In this document: positions 34,355 through 43,791 of the stretch, piece by piece
Layout: each line of letters begins with the position of its first letter
Numbering within the stretch: position 1 is the stretch's first letter
Origin: Lachnospiraceae bacterium UBA7182
Lineage (GTDB): Bacteria; Bacillota; Clostridia; Lachnospirales; Lachnospiraceae
Direction: 5' to 3'
Assembly: GCA_002491115.1 (NCBI GenBank)
Contig: DKVI01000052.1
Span: forward strand, 1 to 64,000
DNA: 64,000 bases
Program-made: the position numbers and the translations under genes
The notes under the pieces: generated by a model
The model's input: only the letters and a program-made list of their open reading frames with translations
What the model was told of the DNA's origin: nothing
Database searches by the model: none

Positions 34355-35258
34355 GATTGGTGAAGTAAGGGCCGACGATCTGGCGGGGGAAGAGTTTCCC
34401 TCTCTTAAGGGCCGCAGCTTTTTCATATACGGGGTGTCTGATCCGGAGGCGCCGGAAAGCAACAGCATTATCTATGTGAGAACGGCTGTTGACGGCAGTT
34501 ACCGGGACGTAAAAGAGGCGGTCTTCGTGACCAAAGAAGAGGTGGAGCTTCCCGGTTTGGACGCATCCTGCGTTCATATAAAGGCAAAGATGCAGAAAAA
34601 CGTATACGGGGTCCTTTTAGAACGGCTGAAAGGACTGCTTCCCGGGACAGAGACGGAATTTGTTAACGGCAGCTATATCAGTAAAGATATCAGAATGGGA
34701 AAAAATGTCCGGATCGCGCCTTTCTGCGTGATCGGACAGGATGTAGTCATCGGGGATGACTGTGAGATCGGGACCGGGACTGTCATAAAGGACCATGTCC
34801 GTATCGGAAATAAGGTACATATCCACGAGAAATGTATGATCGGCGTGGATGACATGGATGTATACCGCCTGGAAGACGGGGTGTGCAGGGATCTGCCGCA
34901 TCTGGCCGGTACGATCATAGAAGACGGCTGCCTTCTTCTGGCCGGCACTGTCGTAGGAGCAGGCGACTCACGGACCACGGTGCTTGGGAAAAGTTCCGTA
35001 GTGGGTATGTTGGGAGATGTGGGACATAACTGTGTCATAGGCGCGGGGAGTTCTGTCGGCGGCAAATCCAGTATTTCCGGTCACTGCGATATAGGGGAGC
35101 ATGTCTATATTGCGCCCATGTCCGTGACGACCAATCGGATCAGAGTGGGGGAAGGCGCATACCTGGGCATCGGAGCCGTGGCGATTAAGGACGTGCCGGA
35201 CGGGGAGAAACAGTTCGGTAATCCGGCGCGCAAAGTGCTGGAAATAAAGAAACATTAG
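34347..35258 (+). CDS. LpxD-like hexapeptide acyltransferase with long N-terminal domain
   Basis: A 303-residue protein. ATG 34347 has AGGAGA just upstream; an in-frame ATG at 34323 lies inside the previous gene without a site. Residues 1-105 form an alpha/beta domain; hexapeptide repeats of the left-handed beta-helix run from about 110 to 290 (ISKDIRMGKNVRIAPFCVIG onward) and end with FGNPARKVLEI. An N-terminal sugar-recognition domain plus beta-helix is the LpxD plan, and LpxD uses acyl-ACP. It is followed by an adenylation enzyme, a decarboxylase and an ACP, so an ACP-bound acyl donor is a reasonable inference. Confidence 0.82.
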   Translation: MFKIGEVRADDLAGEEFPSLKGRSFFIYGVSDPEAPESNSIIYVRTAVDGSYRDVKEAVFVTKEEVELPGLDASCVHIKAKMQKNVYGVLLERLKGLLPGTETEFVNGSYISKDIRMGKNVRIAPFCVIGQDVVIGDDCEIGTGTVIKDHVRIGNKVHIHEKCMIGVDDMDVYRLEDGVCRDLPHLAGTIIEDGCLLLAGTVVGAGDSRTTVLGKSSVVGMLGDVGHNCVIGAGSSVGGKSSISGHCDIGEHVYIAPMSVTTNRIRVGEGAYLGIGAVAIKDVPDGEKQFGNPARKVLEIKKH

Positions 35259-35270
35259 AGAGGGCCATGC

Positions 35271-36797
35271 ATGGTTTACAATATCCTGGATTATCTGGAA
35301 GCCAGTGAAGCTTCCTGTCCAACGAAGATCGCGTATGAAGATCTGGAAGACAGTTTTACTTATACCCAGGTGCTTACGAACGCAAAAAGGATCGGCAGCG
35401 CTCTGTTAGCAGAGCTTCCTCAGAATGCGCCGGTTCCGGTTCTGATGGAGAAAAAGGCCTGGACGTTACATGTGTTTATGGGGGCAGTCTGTGCAGGCTG
35501 CTTTTATACGTTAGTGGAGCCGGAGCAGCCTCTGGAGAGAATCCGTACGATCCTTCATACACTTGGGGCGCAGGTTATAATAACTTCGGGGCATCTGCTG
35601 GAAGGTCTAAAAGAACTGGAATTTTCCGGCCGCGTACTCCTGGCGGAGGAACTGGTACAGCACAGAATAGATGAAGAAGGGCTTGCGAAAAGACGGGCCT
35701 GCGCCTGTGATACAGACCCGCTGTACGCGATCTTTACTTCGGGCTCTACAGGCGTGCCTAAAGGCGTGGTGGTATGTCACCGTTCGGTGATTGACTTTAC
35801 GGAGCATTTCACGAGGATTTTCGGGTTTTGCCGGGAGGACGTCATCGGCGGTCAGGCGCCCTTTGATTTTGATGTGTCGGTAAAAGATATTTATCCTGCC
35901 ATGAAGGTCGGAGCCACGCTGGAGGTGATCCCGAAGCGGTATTTCAGCGTGCCGAAAAAGCTTTTGGATTTTCTGGACGAAAGGAAAGTGACCAGCCTTA
36001 CCTGGGCGGTGTCCGCCCTCTGCGTGATCTCCATGCTGAAAGGGTTTCGTTACAAAGTGCCCGGCTCCATCCGCAGGGTTATGTTCAGCGGGGAAGTGAT
36101 GCCGGTGGGGCAGCTGAACTACTGGAGAAGTTATCTGCCGGATGCCATGTATGTGAATCTGTACGGACCGACGGAGATTACCTGCAACTGCACCTACTAT
36201 ATTTTAGACCGGGATTTTTCAGAAGAGGAACAGATTCCCATCGGAACGGCCTTTCCCAACGAGCGGGTAATCCTTCTGGATGAGGAAAATCATCTGTTGA
36301 CAGAAGCGGGAAAGTTGGGGGAGATCTGTGTTCTTGGCACAGCGCTGGCTCTGGGATATTACAGGAATGAAGAAAAGACCAGGCAGGCATTTGTACAGAA
36401 TCCGCTGAATGACTGTTATCCGGAGCTTATGTACCGAACCGGGGATCTGGGTCGGTATGGGGAGGACGGACAGTTGTATTATGTGACCCGGAAGGATTTC
36501 CAGATCAAACATATGGGTCACAGGATTGAGTTGGGAGAGATCGAGACGGCGCTGCAGGCGCTTCCGGGGATAGAGAGAGCCTGCTGTATTTATGACGAAC
36601 CAAATACAAAGATTATCTGCTTTTATGTGGGAAAGCCGGAGGCAAAGGAGATCATCCGTCAGTTGACAGAGAAGATTCCGCGGTTTATGATTCCTAACAG
36701 TTTTTGCCGGGTGGAGCGTATGCCGATCACGAAAAACGGGAAGATCGACCGTAAGGCACTGATGGCGGAGCAGGGAAAGGAGGAGGCCCATGGATAA
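35271..36797 (+). CDS. DltA-like amino acid adenylation enzyme
   Basis: A 508-residue AMP-forming ligase with all core motifs: phosphate loop FTSGSTGVPKGVV (near 160), PFDFDVSVKDIYP, A5 NLYGPTEITCNCTYY (near 300), A7 YRTGDLGRYGEDG, hinge RIELGEIE and the A10 lysine in TKNGKIDRKAL. It resembles D-alanine ligase DltA and stand-alone NRPS adenylation domains, so it should activate an amino acid and load it on the carrier protein at 37978. Specificity-pocket residues need modelling. It overlaps the decarboxylase gene by 8 bases. Confidence 0.9.
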   Translation: MVYNILDYLEASEASCPTKIAYEDLEDSFTYTQVLTNAKRIGSALLAELPQNAPVPVLMEKKAWTLHVFMGAVCAGCFYTLVEPEQPLERIRTILHTLGAQVIITSGHLLEGLKELEFSGRVLLAEELVQHRIDEEGLAKRRACACDTDPLYAIFTSGSTGVPKGVVVCHRSVIDFTEHFTRIFGFCREDVIGGQAPFDFDVSVKDIYPAMKVGATLEVIPKRYFSVPKKLLDFLDERKVTSLTWAVSALCVISMLKGFRYKVPGSIRRVMFSGEVMPVGQLNYWRSYLPDAMYVNLYGPTEITCNCTYYILDRDFSEEEQIPIGTAFPNERVILLDEENHLLTEAGKLGEICVLGTALALGYYRNEEKTRQAFVQNPLNDCYPELMYRTGDLGRYGEDGQLYYVTRKDFQIKHMGHRIELGEIETALQALPGIERACCIYDEPNTKIICFYVGKPEAKEIIRQLTEKIPRFMIPNSFCRVERMPITKNGKIDRKALMAEQGKEEAHG

Positions 36798-37956
36798 AAA
36801 GAAGCTGGAAGAACTGGCGTCTTTCGCAGGGACGCCGGCTTATATATTTGATATAGACGTATTAAAAGAAAGGATTTCCCGGGTATCTGATCAGATACGC
36901 CCGGCAGAGCTTTGCTTTGCCATGAAAGCCAATCCTTTTCTGGCAGGATTGATAGATGACTGTGTGGATTATTATGAAGTCTGTTCCCCGGGAGAGTTTC
37001 ATATCTGCGTAAAAAACGGGATTCCCATGAAAAAAGTGGTGCTTTCGGGTGTGTACAAAGAATATGAGGATGTGTATTATGCCATGGAACAGGGAGTCAC
37101 CACTTATACGGCGGAATCCGTACGTCAGTTTGCCCTGCTGCACAGGTGTGCGAAAGAACTTGGAAAGACAGTGGAAGTTCTGCTGCGGGTCACCAGCGGG
37201 AATCAGTTTGGTATGAGTGAGGAAGACGTGACAAAGCTTGTCAGGGGGCGGATGTCATACGACGGTGTGCAGATTACAGGTTTGCAGTATTTTACAGGAA
37301 CCCAGAAAAAGTCTGCGAAAAAGATCGCGGGAGAGCTGGAATATATAGAAGATCTGATCCAAAGACTTAAGGAACAGGAAGGCTTTGACACCCGGGTGCT
37401 GGAATTCGGGCCGGGGCTTGGAGTGCCGTATTTTATAAAAGATGACATGGATGAGGATGCGAAGCTGTTAGAGGAATTTGTGAGGTTTTATAAAAGAGAG
37501 AGACCCTATAAGCTTGTTTTTGAAATGGGACGTTTTTTAAGTGCTTCCTGCGGTTATTATATAACAAAAGTTGTGGACCAGAAGAAGAATGACGCGGTTC
37601 ATGTGTGTATTGTGGACGGAGGCATTCACCATGTAAACTATTATGGACAGAATATGGCTATGAAGACTCCGGTTTTATCTTATTTTCCGCAGCATTCCAT
37701 GGAACAGGAAGAAGAGGAACTCTGGACAGTATATGGGTCCCTTTGTACAACCGCGGATATTTTGTTAAAGCGCCTGCCTCTTCGGGATGTACGCGTGGGC
37801 GATTATCTGGTATTTCATAATATCGGCGCGTATTCTGTGACAGAAAGTCCGTATCTTTTCTTAAGCAGAAGGATGCCGAAAATTTATGCATACAGCCGTC
37901 AGGAAGGAATGAGGCTTCTTCGGGACGGACTGGAAACCTGGACATTCAATACATGA
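36790..37956 (+). CDS. Type III PLP-dependent decarboxylase (LysA/BtrK-like)
   Basis: A 388-residue alanine-racemase-fold barrel plus C-terminal beta domain. The PLP lysine is Lys46 in CFAMKANPF. A glycine loop (EFGPGLGVPYF), FEMGRFLSA, YGSLCTTADIL with the subunit-interface catalytic Cys, and HNIGAYSVT are in LysA order. Placement between an adenylation enzyme and an ACP parallels BtrK of butirosin synthesis, which decarboxylates glutamyl-ACP. It also parallels the ligase-decarboxylase-ACP trio known from exosortase A glycan loci. A role on a carrier-bound amino acid is therefore likely, but free diaminopimelate or another amino acid is not excluded. Confidence 0.9.
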   Translation: MDKKKLEELASFAGTPAYIFDIDVLKERISRVSDQIRPAELCFAMKANPFLAGLIDDCVDYYEVCSPGEFHICVKNGIPMKKVVLSGVYKEYEDVYYAMEQGVTTYTAESVRQFALLHRCAKELGKTVEVLLRVTSGNQFGMSEEDVTKLVRGRMSYDGVQITGLQYFTGTQKKSAKKIAGELEYIEDLIQRLKEQEGFDTRVLEFGPGLGVPYFIKDDMDEDAKLLEEFVRFYKRERPYKLVFEMGRFLSASCGYYITKVVDQKKNDAVHVCIVDGGIHHVNYYGQNMAMKTPVLSYFPQHSMEQEEEELWTVYGSLCTTADILLKRLPLRDVRVGDYLVFHNIGAYSVTESPYLFLSRRMPKIYAYSRQEGMRLLRDGLETWTFNT

Positions 37957-37977
37957 AACGAAAAAAGGGGAAAAACG

Positions 37978-38208
37978 ATGGATGAATTGATGGAATTACT
38001 GGCAGCGTTAAAGCCGGAGATTGATTTTGAGAGAGAAAAAGAACTGATAGACGACGGACTTTTGGAATCCTTTGACGTGATTACTTTGATCGCGGAGATT
38101 GAGGATCAGTTTGGGCTGGAAGTTCCGGCGGAAGAGATCGTCCCCGAGAATTTTAATTCGGCGGAAGGGATCTGGAAGCTTTTGGAAAGGATAAAGGAGG
38201 AGGCGTAA
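37978..38208 (+). CDS. Acyl/aminoacyl carrier protein
   Basis: A 76-residue acidic four-helix protein. The phosphopantetheine-attachment serine is Ser31 in DDGLLESFDVITL, close to the DltC pattern. A GGGG-rich site (AAAAAAGGGGAAAAACG) precedes ATG 37978. Carries the substrate of the preceding adenylation enzyme as a thioester. A 4'-phosphopantetheinyl transferase is not in the window and must be supplied from elsewhere. The gene is 2 bases from the aminotransferase that follows. Confidence 0.92.
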   Translation: MDELMELLAALKPEIDFEREKELIDDGLLESFDVITLIAEIEDQFGLEVPAEEIVPENFNSAEGIWKLLERIKEEA

Positions 38209-38210
38209 GT

Positions 38211-39353
38211 ATGCAGTTGCAGTTTCGGGATTTAAAGAGCCAGTACAGGGCATTAAAGGATCAGATGGACGCGGCGATCGAACAGGTGCTGGATTCTTCT
38301 GATTATATCGCGGGCGATCAGATTGACGAACTGGAGCAGGAACTGGCGGAATATGTCGGCGTGAAACACTGTGTATCCTGCGGAAACGGAACGGACGCTT
38401 TAACATTGGCGCTCAAAGCCTGGGGCGTCGGACTGGGAGATGCGGTATTCGTACCGGATCATACGTTTTTCTCTTCAGCGGAATCGGTGGCGTTTGTGGG
38501 CGCGACGCCGGTATTTGCCGATGTGTCGGAAGATACGTTTAATCTGGATGCAGAAAGCCTGGAAAGGGTCATAAAAGCGGTCATATCGGAGGGAAAACTG
38601 AAGCCGAGAGCGATTGTGGCGGTGGATCTGTATGGTCTTCCGGCAGATTATGACAGGATACGCAAGATTGCGGACCGGTATCACCTGTATATCCTGGAGG
38701 ACTGCGCCCAGGGCTTTGGAAGCACCTGGCATGGAAAACCTGCCGGAAGTTTCGGTGATATTTCCACTACGTCCTTCTTTCCTGCCAAGCCGCTGGGCTG
38801 CTATGGAGACGGCGGCGCGGTATTTACAGATCATGCCGAGTGGGCGGCTTTGATCCGTTCCATGCGGGTACACGGCAAAGGCAGCGATAAATATGATAAT
38901 GTGCGGATCGGTATGAATTCCCGCCTGGACACCATTCAGGCTGCCGTGCTGCAGGTAAAATTAAAAGCTTTCAAGGAGTACGAGCTTCGGGATGTGAATG
39001 CGGTGGCGGCCAGATACACAGAAGGACTGAAGGACTGCGTAAAGGTGCCCCGGGTACCTGCGGACTGTACTTCCAGCTGGGCTTCCTATAATATTCTGCT
39101 GAAAGATGAAAAAGAGCGTGATCAGGTGCGCGCCCATTTGAAAGAGAACGGGGTACCTACCATGATCTACTATCCGAAAGGACTTCATCAGCAGAAGGTC
39201 TTTTTGGGCTGCTGTTTGTATGGGGAGAGCCTGTCCGTGACGGAGAGTATCTGTAAAAGGACCCTGGCAATTCCGGTGTCGCCGTATCTTTCTTTGGAGG
39301 ATCAGCAGAGGATTATCCGGCTGATCCGTGAGAAAACAGGAGCCGATGCATGA
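38211..39353 (+). CDS. DegT/DnrJ/EryC1/StrS aminotransferase (WbpE/WlbC-like)
   Basis: 380 residues. Signatures: VSCGNGTDALTLALKAWG, PDHTFFSSAESV, EDCAQGFGSTWHGK and the PLP lysine in SFFPAKPLGCYGDGGA (Lys193). The PAKPLGCYGDGGA pattern is that of WbpE/WlbC, which make the 3-amino group of UDP-2-acetamido-3-amino uronic acid. With the oxidoreductase at 33275 and the beta-helix acyltransferase at 34347 it would complete a 3-acylamino sugar route. Overlaps the next start by 4 bases. Confidence 0.9.
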   Translation: MQLQFRDLKSQYRALKDQMDAAIEQVLDSSDYIAGDQIDELEQELAEYVGVKHCVSCGNGTDALTLALKAWGVGLGDAVFVPDHTFFSSAESVAFVGATPVFADVSEDTFNLDAESLERVIKAVISEGKLKPRAIVAVDLYGLPADYDRIRKIADRYHLYILEDCAQGFGSTWHGKPAGSFGDISTTSFFPAKPLGCYGDGGAVFTDHAEWAALIRSMRVHGKGSDKYDNVRIGMNSRLDTIQAAVLQVKLKAFKEYELRDVNAVAARYTEGLKDCVKVPRVPADCTSSWASYNILLKDEKERDQVRAHLKENGVPTMIYYPKGLHQQKVFLGCCLYGESLSVTESICKRTLAIPVSPYLSLEDQQRIIRLIREKTGADA

Positions 39354-40441
39354 AAATACTGCTGATTTCTTATGACAATTACAAATATGACGGAAGACTT
39401 CGGGAGCTGGTAAAAGTGGCGAAACAGTTAGGAGATGTTTCTTATATTACCAGGGCTTCTGAGGGAGAAACGCCTGTCGAGAAATCCCATATTCTGTACA
39501 GAGGCCGGGGGTACGGCAGCTTTATTCTGTTTGTCTGCGCCCGGGCGAAACGGATGGGAAGGCAGGAGCTTATCTTTATTGACAACCGAAAAGGAATCCT
39601 TCCGGGATTTATCGCCAAAAAACTCACAGGCGCCGGGTCTGTGGTGCAGGACTGTCGGGAACTGTATGATATGAGAAGCGCGGCGGGTATTTCAGGAAAG
39701 ATCGGCTGTATGATCGAGAAACTTTTTACAAAGCATTCGGATGTGGTGATCGCGGCCAATCCGTACAGGGCCAGGATTATGGTAAAGATGTTTGGTCTGA
39801 AGAGGGAGCCTTTCAATTACGAAAATATCCGCAGGCTGGAATATGATTCTGAAGAAAGAAGGCAGCAGGCGGATCAGGAATGCCGGGATTTTTTCGAGGA
39901 AGATAAGTTTCGTATCATTTCCACTTCAGGCTGCGATATGTCCCGTACAACCGGAAAGATGCTGGAAGCCATGAAAGGACTGGGAGATTCGTATGAGCTG
40001 CTGCTGGTGGGCGACAGTGAGGAGGAAGACGAACGGATCGTTCGGGAGACCATCCGGGAGCTTGGGCTTAAGAATGTAAAGATTTTTCCGAGGATGGATC
40101 AGGCCCACCTGAAATATTTTATAGAACACTGCCAGGCGGGAATGGTGGCATACCATCAGCGGGATTTGAATAATAAATACTGCGCCAGCGGAAAGATCTA
40201 TGAGTTTTTATTTGAAGGAAAGCCGGTGGTGACTTCCACGAATCCGCCGTTAAAAGAATTTTGTGAAAAATATAAGACGGGCCGGGCTTCGGACGATTAT
40301 GAGCAGGCGATCCGTACACTATCCGAAAATTACGAACAGTGGCAGAACTGTGTCGGCAGATATATAAGCCGGGTGCATGTGGAAGAAAATAACCGTCGGC
40401 TGGCGGAAAAGATCAAAAGAGCCCTGGAGGAGACAAAATGA
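39350..40441 (+). CDS. Glycosyltransferase family 4
   Basis: A 363-residue GT-B enzyme starting KILLISYDNYKYDGRLRELVKVAKQLG. The second domain has IISTSGCDMSRTTGKMLEAMKGLG, LLLVGDSEEED and the donor site KYCASGKIYEFLFEGKPVV. Probable retaining transferase adding one residue of the repeat unit at the cytoplasmic membrane face. Tightly coupled to both neighbours by 4-base ATGA overlaps. Confidence 0.8.
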   Translation: MKILLISYDNYKYDGRLRELVKVAKQLGDVSYITRASEGETPVEKSHILYRGRGYGSFILFVCARAKRMGRQELIFIDNRKGILPGFIAKKLTGAGSVVQDCRELYDMRSAAGISGKIGCMIEKLFTKHSDVVIAANPYRARIMVKMFGLKREPFNYENIRRLEYDSEERRQQADQECRDFFEEDKFRIISTSGCDMSRTTGKMLEAMKGLGDSYELLLVGDSEEEDERIVRETIRELGLKNVKIFPRMDQAHLKYFIEHCQAGMVAYHQRDLNNKYCASGKIYEFLFEGKPVVTSTNPPLKEFCEKYKTGRASDDYEQAIRTLSENYEQWQNCVGRYISRVHVEENNRRLAEKIKRALEETK

Positions 40442-41535
40442 AAAAGATAATGGTCGTATTCGGGACACGGCCGGAAGCGATCAAGATGTGTCCCCTGGTC
40501 AATGAACTGAAAAGCAGGAAAAATATCCGGACAGTCGTCTGTGTGACAGGCCAGCACCGCCAGATGCTGGACCAGGTGCTGGAAGCATTTTGTGTAACGC
40601 CGGATTATGATTTGTCCATTATGAAAGAGCGGCAGACCCTGTTTGATGTGACCACAAATATTTTAAACAGAATTAAAGAGGTGCTGGAAGAGGTAACGCC
40701 GGACGTGGTGCTGGTACACGGGGATACGTCCACTACATTTGTGACTGCCCTGGCCTGTTTTTATCTGCAGATTCCGGTGGGACATGTGGAGGCCGGGCTC
40801 CGCACTTATAATATTTATTCGCCTTATCCGGAGGAATTTAACAGGCAGGCGGTCAGCATCATTTCTTCTTATAATTTCGCTCCCACCGAACTGTCTAAAG
40901 AAAACCTTTTAAAAGAAGGAAAAGCGCCGGAAACAATTTATGTGACCGGCAATACGGCCATTGACGCGCTGAAAACCACAGTAAGAAAAGACTATACGCA
41001 TCCCATTCTTGACTGGGCAAAAGGCAGCCGGCTGATTATGATCACGGCTCACAGAAGGGAAAATCTGGGAGAACCCATGAAGCATATGTTCCGGGCGATC
41101 CGCCGGGTGTGCGATGAACATCCGGACATTAAAGCCGTTTATCCGATTCATATGAATCCTGTGGTCAGGGAGACGGCCGATCAGATCCTGGGAGGAGATG
41201 AAAGAATCCGGATTATCGAACCTCTGGATGTGCTGGATTTTCATAATTTCCTAGCCAGAAGCCATCTGATCCTGACCGACAGCGGCGGCATCCAGGAAGA
41301 AGCGCCGTCCCTTGGCAAGCCGGTTCTGGTGATGCGGGATACGACAGAACGGCCGGAAGGGATCAAAGCCGGAACTCTAAAGCTGGTAGGGACAGAGGAA
41401 GAAGTCATCTATCATAATTTTAAACGGCTTCTGGAAAACGAAGAAGAATATAAAAAGATGAGTACGGCAAGCAATCCCTACGGAGACGGTTTTGCCAGTG
41501 TGAGGATTGCGGATATACTGGAAGGAAAAGCATGA
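40438..41535 (+). CDS. wecB: UDP-N-acetylglucosamine 2-epimerase (WecB/MnaA/WbpI family)
   Basis: 365 residues with the full family set: VVFGTRPEAIKMCPLV at the start, VCVTGQHRQMLDQ, VLVHGDTSTTF, GHVEAGLRTYN, TAHRRENLGEP and LTDSGGIQEEAPSLGKPVLVMRDTTERPEG. It interconverts UDP-GlcNAc and UDP-ManNAc (WecB/MnaA), or, if WbpI-like, acts on the 2,3-diacetamido uronic acid. The partner dehydrogenase is at 56790. Both ends overlap neighbours by 4 bases. Confidence 0.95.
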   Translation: MKKIMVVFGTRPEAIKMCPLVNELKSRKNIRTVVCVTGQHRQMLDQVLEAFCVTPDYDLSIMKERQTLFDVTTNILNRIKEVLEEVTPDVVLVHGDTSTTFVTALACFYLQIPVGHVEAGLRTYNIYSPYPEEFNRQAVSIISSYNFAPTELSKENLLKEGKAPETIYVTGNTAIDALKTTVRKDYTHPILDWAKGSRLIMITAHRRENLGEPMKHMFRAIRRVCDEHPDIKAVYPIHMNPVVRETADQILGGDERIRIIEPLDVLDFHNFLARSHLILTDSGGIQEEAPSLGKPVLVMRDTTERPEGIKAGTLKLVGTEEEVIYHNFKRLLENEEEYKKMSTASNPYGDGFASVRIADILEGKA

Positions 41536-42728
41536 GCCTGTATTTATTGACTTTTTTAATGTTGGCGGCGGGAACATTTTTTACCTGGTTTAAGCCTTTA
41601 CAGGAAAACAGGGTTTACTATCCCTGCTGGGCGGTTATGACGCTTTGCCTGTGCTTTCGGTTCGGGCAGGGAACCGATTATGTGACATACCATGCGCTTT
41701 ATGAGACGATTCCGCTGGCTGTTGACCTGTCCAAAGGATATATCTTCGGGTTCCATCCGGAGATTGGATGGCGGATTGTTTCAGCGGCATTTAAAGTTTT
41801 TGGCGCGCCGTTCTGGGTATTTACCATGGCTTTGGGATTTGGGGAGATGCTTTTGCTCCACCGGTATCTGAGCAAATACTGCAAAAAAAAGACCATGGGG
41901 CTTTTTATGCTTTATCCGGTGCTTTTTGTGACTTATATGGTATCCGGCCTGCGCCAGGGACTGGCAATCTGCGTGTTTTTAGGTGTGGCGCTTCCCTTTT
42001 ATATGGAGCGAAAGTGGGTCAGATATGTACTGGCAGCGCTTGTGGCAGCATCGTTTCATAAAGTGGGGTATGTCTGGCTGATTCTTCCTGTCGTCAGTTA
42101 CATTCCTGCCCGTGCGATGGCAGGACTGGCAGGCCTTTCGGTGGCAGGCGGGGCTGTTTTACAGGTTAAGGCGGTCAAGTATCTGATTGTGAACCTGATG
42201 GGTACTTATCATATGTGGGAGTTATTATTCCATGGAGACAGGAGCTTTTTTGCTATAGGGGAACGGATGGTAAGCTTTCTGGTCCTGTGTTTTCTTTATT
42301 TTTATTCTGAAAAGAAACACGGACGGACAGAAAAAAGTACGGAACTGCTTTTTAATGCGTATACATGTGGTTTCTGCTTTTATATGCTTCTTTGTGTAAG
42401 TTCTTATTATGCCAGCCGGTACTGTGTGGTCTTTAAGGTACTGGAAGGTGCGCTGGTTCTGGCGCTTCTTAAAGAAGAAGAATGGGTTTCAAAGCTGGCA
42501 GCCGTATTTTTTGTCTGCCTGACGCTTCTGATGGGATATAAGAATTTAAACGCGATGATTCAGGAGGCTGTATGGTATGACGCATCGACTGTGAATCTGT
42601 GGAACTTTCCTTATATATCTGTTTTTCATCAGGAGAAGATTTTCGATTATATGTCTTATGATAAGAGATTAAAAGAGATGTATGATTATCATATAGAAGA
42701 CCAGAAACTCTGGATGATAGAGAAGTAA
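41532..42728 (+). CDS. EpsG-like polysaccharide polymerase (Wzy candidate)
   Basis: A 398-residue protein with about 10-12 helices. After the first two helices it has FRFGQGTDYVTYHALYE, followed later by SGLRQGLAICVFL and ASFHKVGYVW: the D-Y-x-x-Y, R-Q-x-L-A and S-x-H pattern is the EpsG family signature. EpsG proteins polymerise exopolysaccharide repeat units at the outer membrane face. It is the clearest polymerase in the window. A 4-base overlap couples it to the epimerase gene. Confidence 0.88.
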   Translation: MSLYLLTFLMLAAGTFFTWFKPLQENRVYYPCWAVMTLCLCFRFGQGTDYVTYHALYETIPLAVDLSKGYIFGFHPEIGWRIVSAAFKVFGAPFWVFTMALGFGEMLLLHRYLSKYCKKKTMGLFMLYPVLFVTYMVSGLRQGLAICVFLGVALPFYMERKWVRYVLAALVAASFHKVGYVWLILPVVSYIPARAMAGLAGLSVAGGAVLQVKAVKYLIVNLMGTYHMWELLFHGDRSFFAIGERMVSFLVLCFLYFYSEKKHGRTEKSTELLFNAYTCGFCFYMLLCVSSYYASRYCVVFKVLEGALVLALLKEEEWVSKLAAVFFVCLTLLMGYKNLNAMIQEAVWYDASTVNLWNFPYISVFHQEKIFDYMSYDKRLKEMYDYHIEDQKLWMIEK

Positions 42729-42740
42729 CGGGGACGGATC

Positions 42741-43772
42741 ATGCGGTTGGAAATATTGCTTACGGCAGCATTCTTTTTTGTGGGAACATGCCTGTCCGGC
42801 TACGGAATGCGCCGTTTATTAAAATTGAAAAATGAAGGGATCTTATTTTCCGTCATGGCCGGAATTATGTTCTGGTGGGCGCTGATGGAGCTTGTGCTTG
42901 TGCCTATGACCATGCGCCTGGCCGGTTTTCGCGCTTTTGTGAATTTGTACAGCGCGTTGATTGCCGTAAGCTGCGCGGCCGGTCTTTTCTGCTGGAAAGA
43001 TATTCTGGCAGATATCCGAAGCCTGATCGGAAACGGCAGACAGTACCTGACTTTGGGACATGCGGTGGCGCTTATATTGATCTGTTATCAATTATATTTT
43101 ATCCACCATCATATGTATCTGGAATGGGATGACACGTATTATGTGAACCTGGCCAATACAGCCGTTTACACGGACAAGATCTACTGGGTCTATCCGGAGA
43201 CAGGGGCGTTCGCGGATTTTGACAAACGGTATGTATTGTCTTTGTGGCCGATTTTCTATGCGTGGCTGTCCAGTATATTTCATGTGCTTCCGACGATTAT
43301 GGCTCATACGATCCTGCCCTGGCTTATGATTCCCGCGGCGTATACAGTCTATGGACTGATCGCAAAACAGATGTTTGCAGAGAATACACAGCTTCAGGGA
43401 ATGTTTCTTTCCTTTGCCGTGCTGATGCATCTGTATATGAGCGGGGAGCATACGGCAGGTCTTACGTTTCTCAGCATTACGCCCTGGGTGGGGAAAGGAG
43501 TTCTGGCTGCCGTGCTGCTTCCCATGCTCTTTTACTGCACAGTAAGGACTTCCAGGGAAGGTAAGGCTGCCAACTGGATTTTTCTGGGACTGACTTGTCT
43601 GGCAGGATGTCTTTTATCTTCTATGGGGATTTTACTGTCGCCGGTTTTTACAGGGACAGTCGTATGTCTGCAGGCGTTGCAGAAAAAAAGTATGCAGTAT
43701 CTGTTGTGCGGCGCAGCTGCCTGTCTGCCCTGCATCATACTTGGAATTTATTACATTTATCTGACGCATTAG
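42741..43772 (+). CDS. Polytopic membrane protein, N-terminal half of a DUF6077-like protein
   Basis: 343 residues with about nine membrane helices. The loop MYLEWDDTYYVNLANTAV (after the fourth helix) contains an Asp pair as in the first external loop of GT-C enzymes. SGEHTAG and WVGKGVLAAVLLPM are DUF6077-like. The reading ends abruptly at TAG 43770-43772 after a membrane helix. The protein encoded from 43792 looks like the missing C-terminal half, so this may be a split or broken gene. Possible glycan GT-C enzyme; function unproven. Confidence 0.6.
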   Translation: MRLEILLTAAFFFVGTCLSGYGMRRLLKLKNEGILFSVMAGIMFWWALMELVLVPMTMRLAGFRAFVNLYSALIAVSCAAGLFCWKDILADIRSLIGNGRQYLTLGHAVALILICYQLYFIHHHMYLEWDDTYYVNLANTAVYTDKIYWVYPETGAFADFDKRYVLSLWPIFYAWLSSIFHVLPTIMAHTILPWLMIPAAYTVYGLIAKQMFAENTQLQGMFLSFAVLMHLYMSGEHTAGLTFLSITPWVGKGVLAAVLLPMLFYCTVRTSREGKAANWIFLGLTCLAGCLLSSMGILLSPVFTGTVVCLQALQKKSMQYLLCGAAACLPCIILGIYYIYLTH

Positions 43773-43791
43773 GAAACAGAGAGGTTGTTAT

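Noticed and set aside
36790..37956. Lysine biosynthesis gene lysA
   Set aside because: The fold is right, but there are no other lysine genes nearby and it overlaps an adenylation gene and precedes a carrier protein, so a pathway-specific decarboxylase is more likely.
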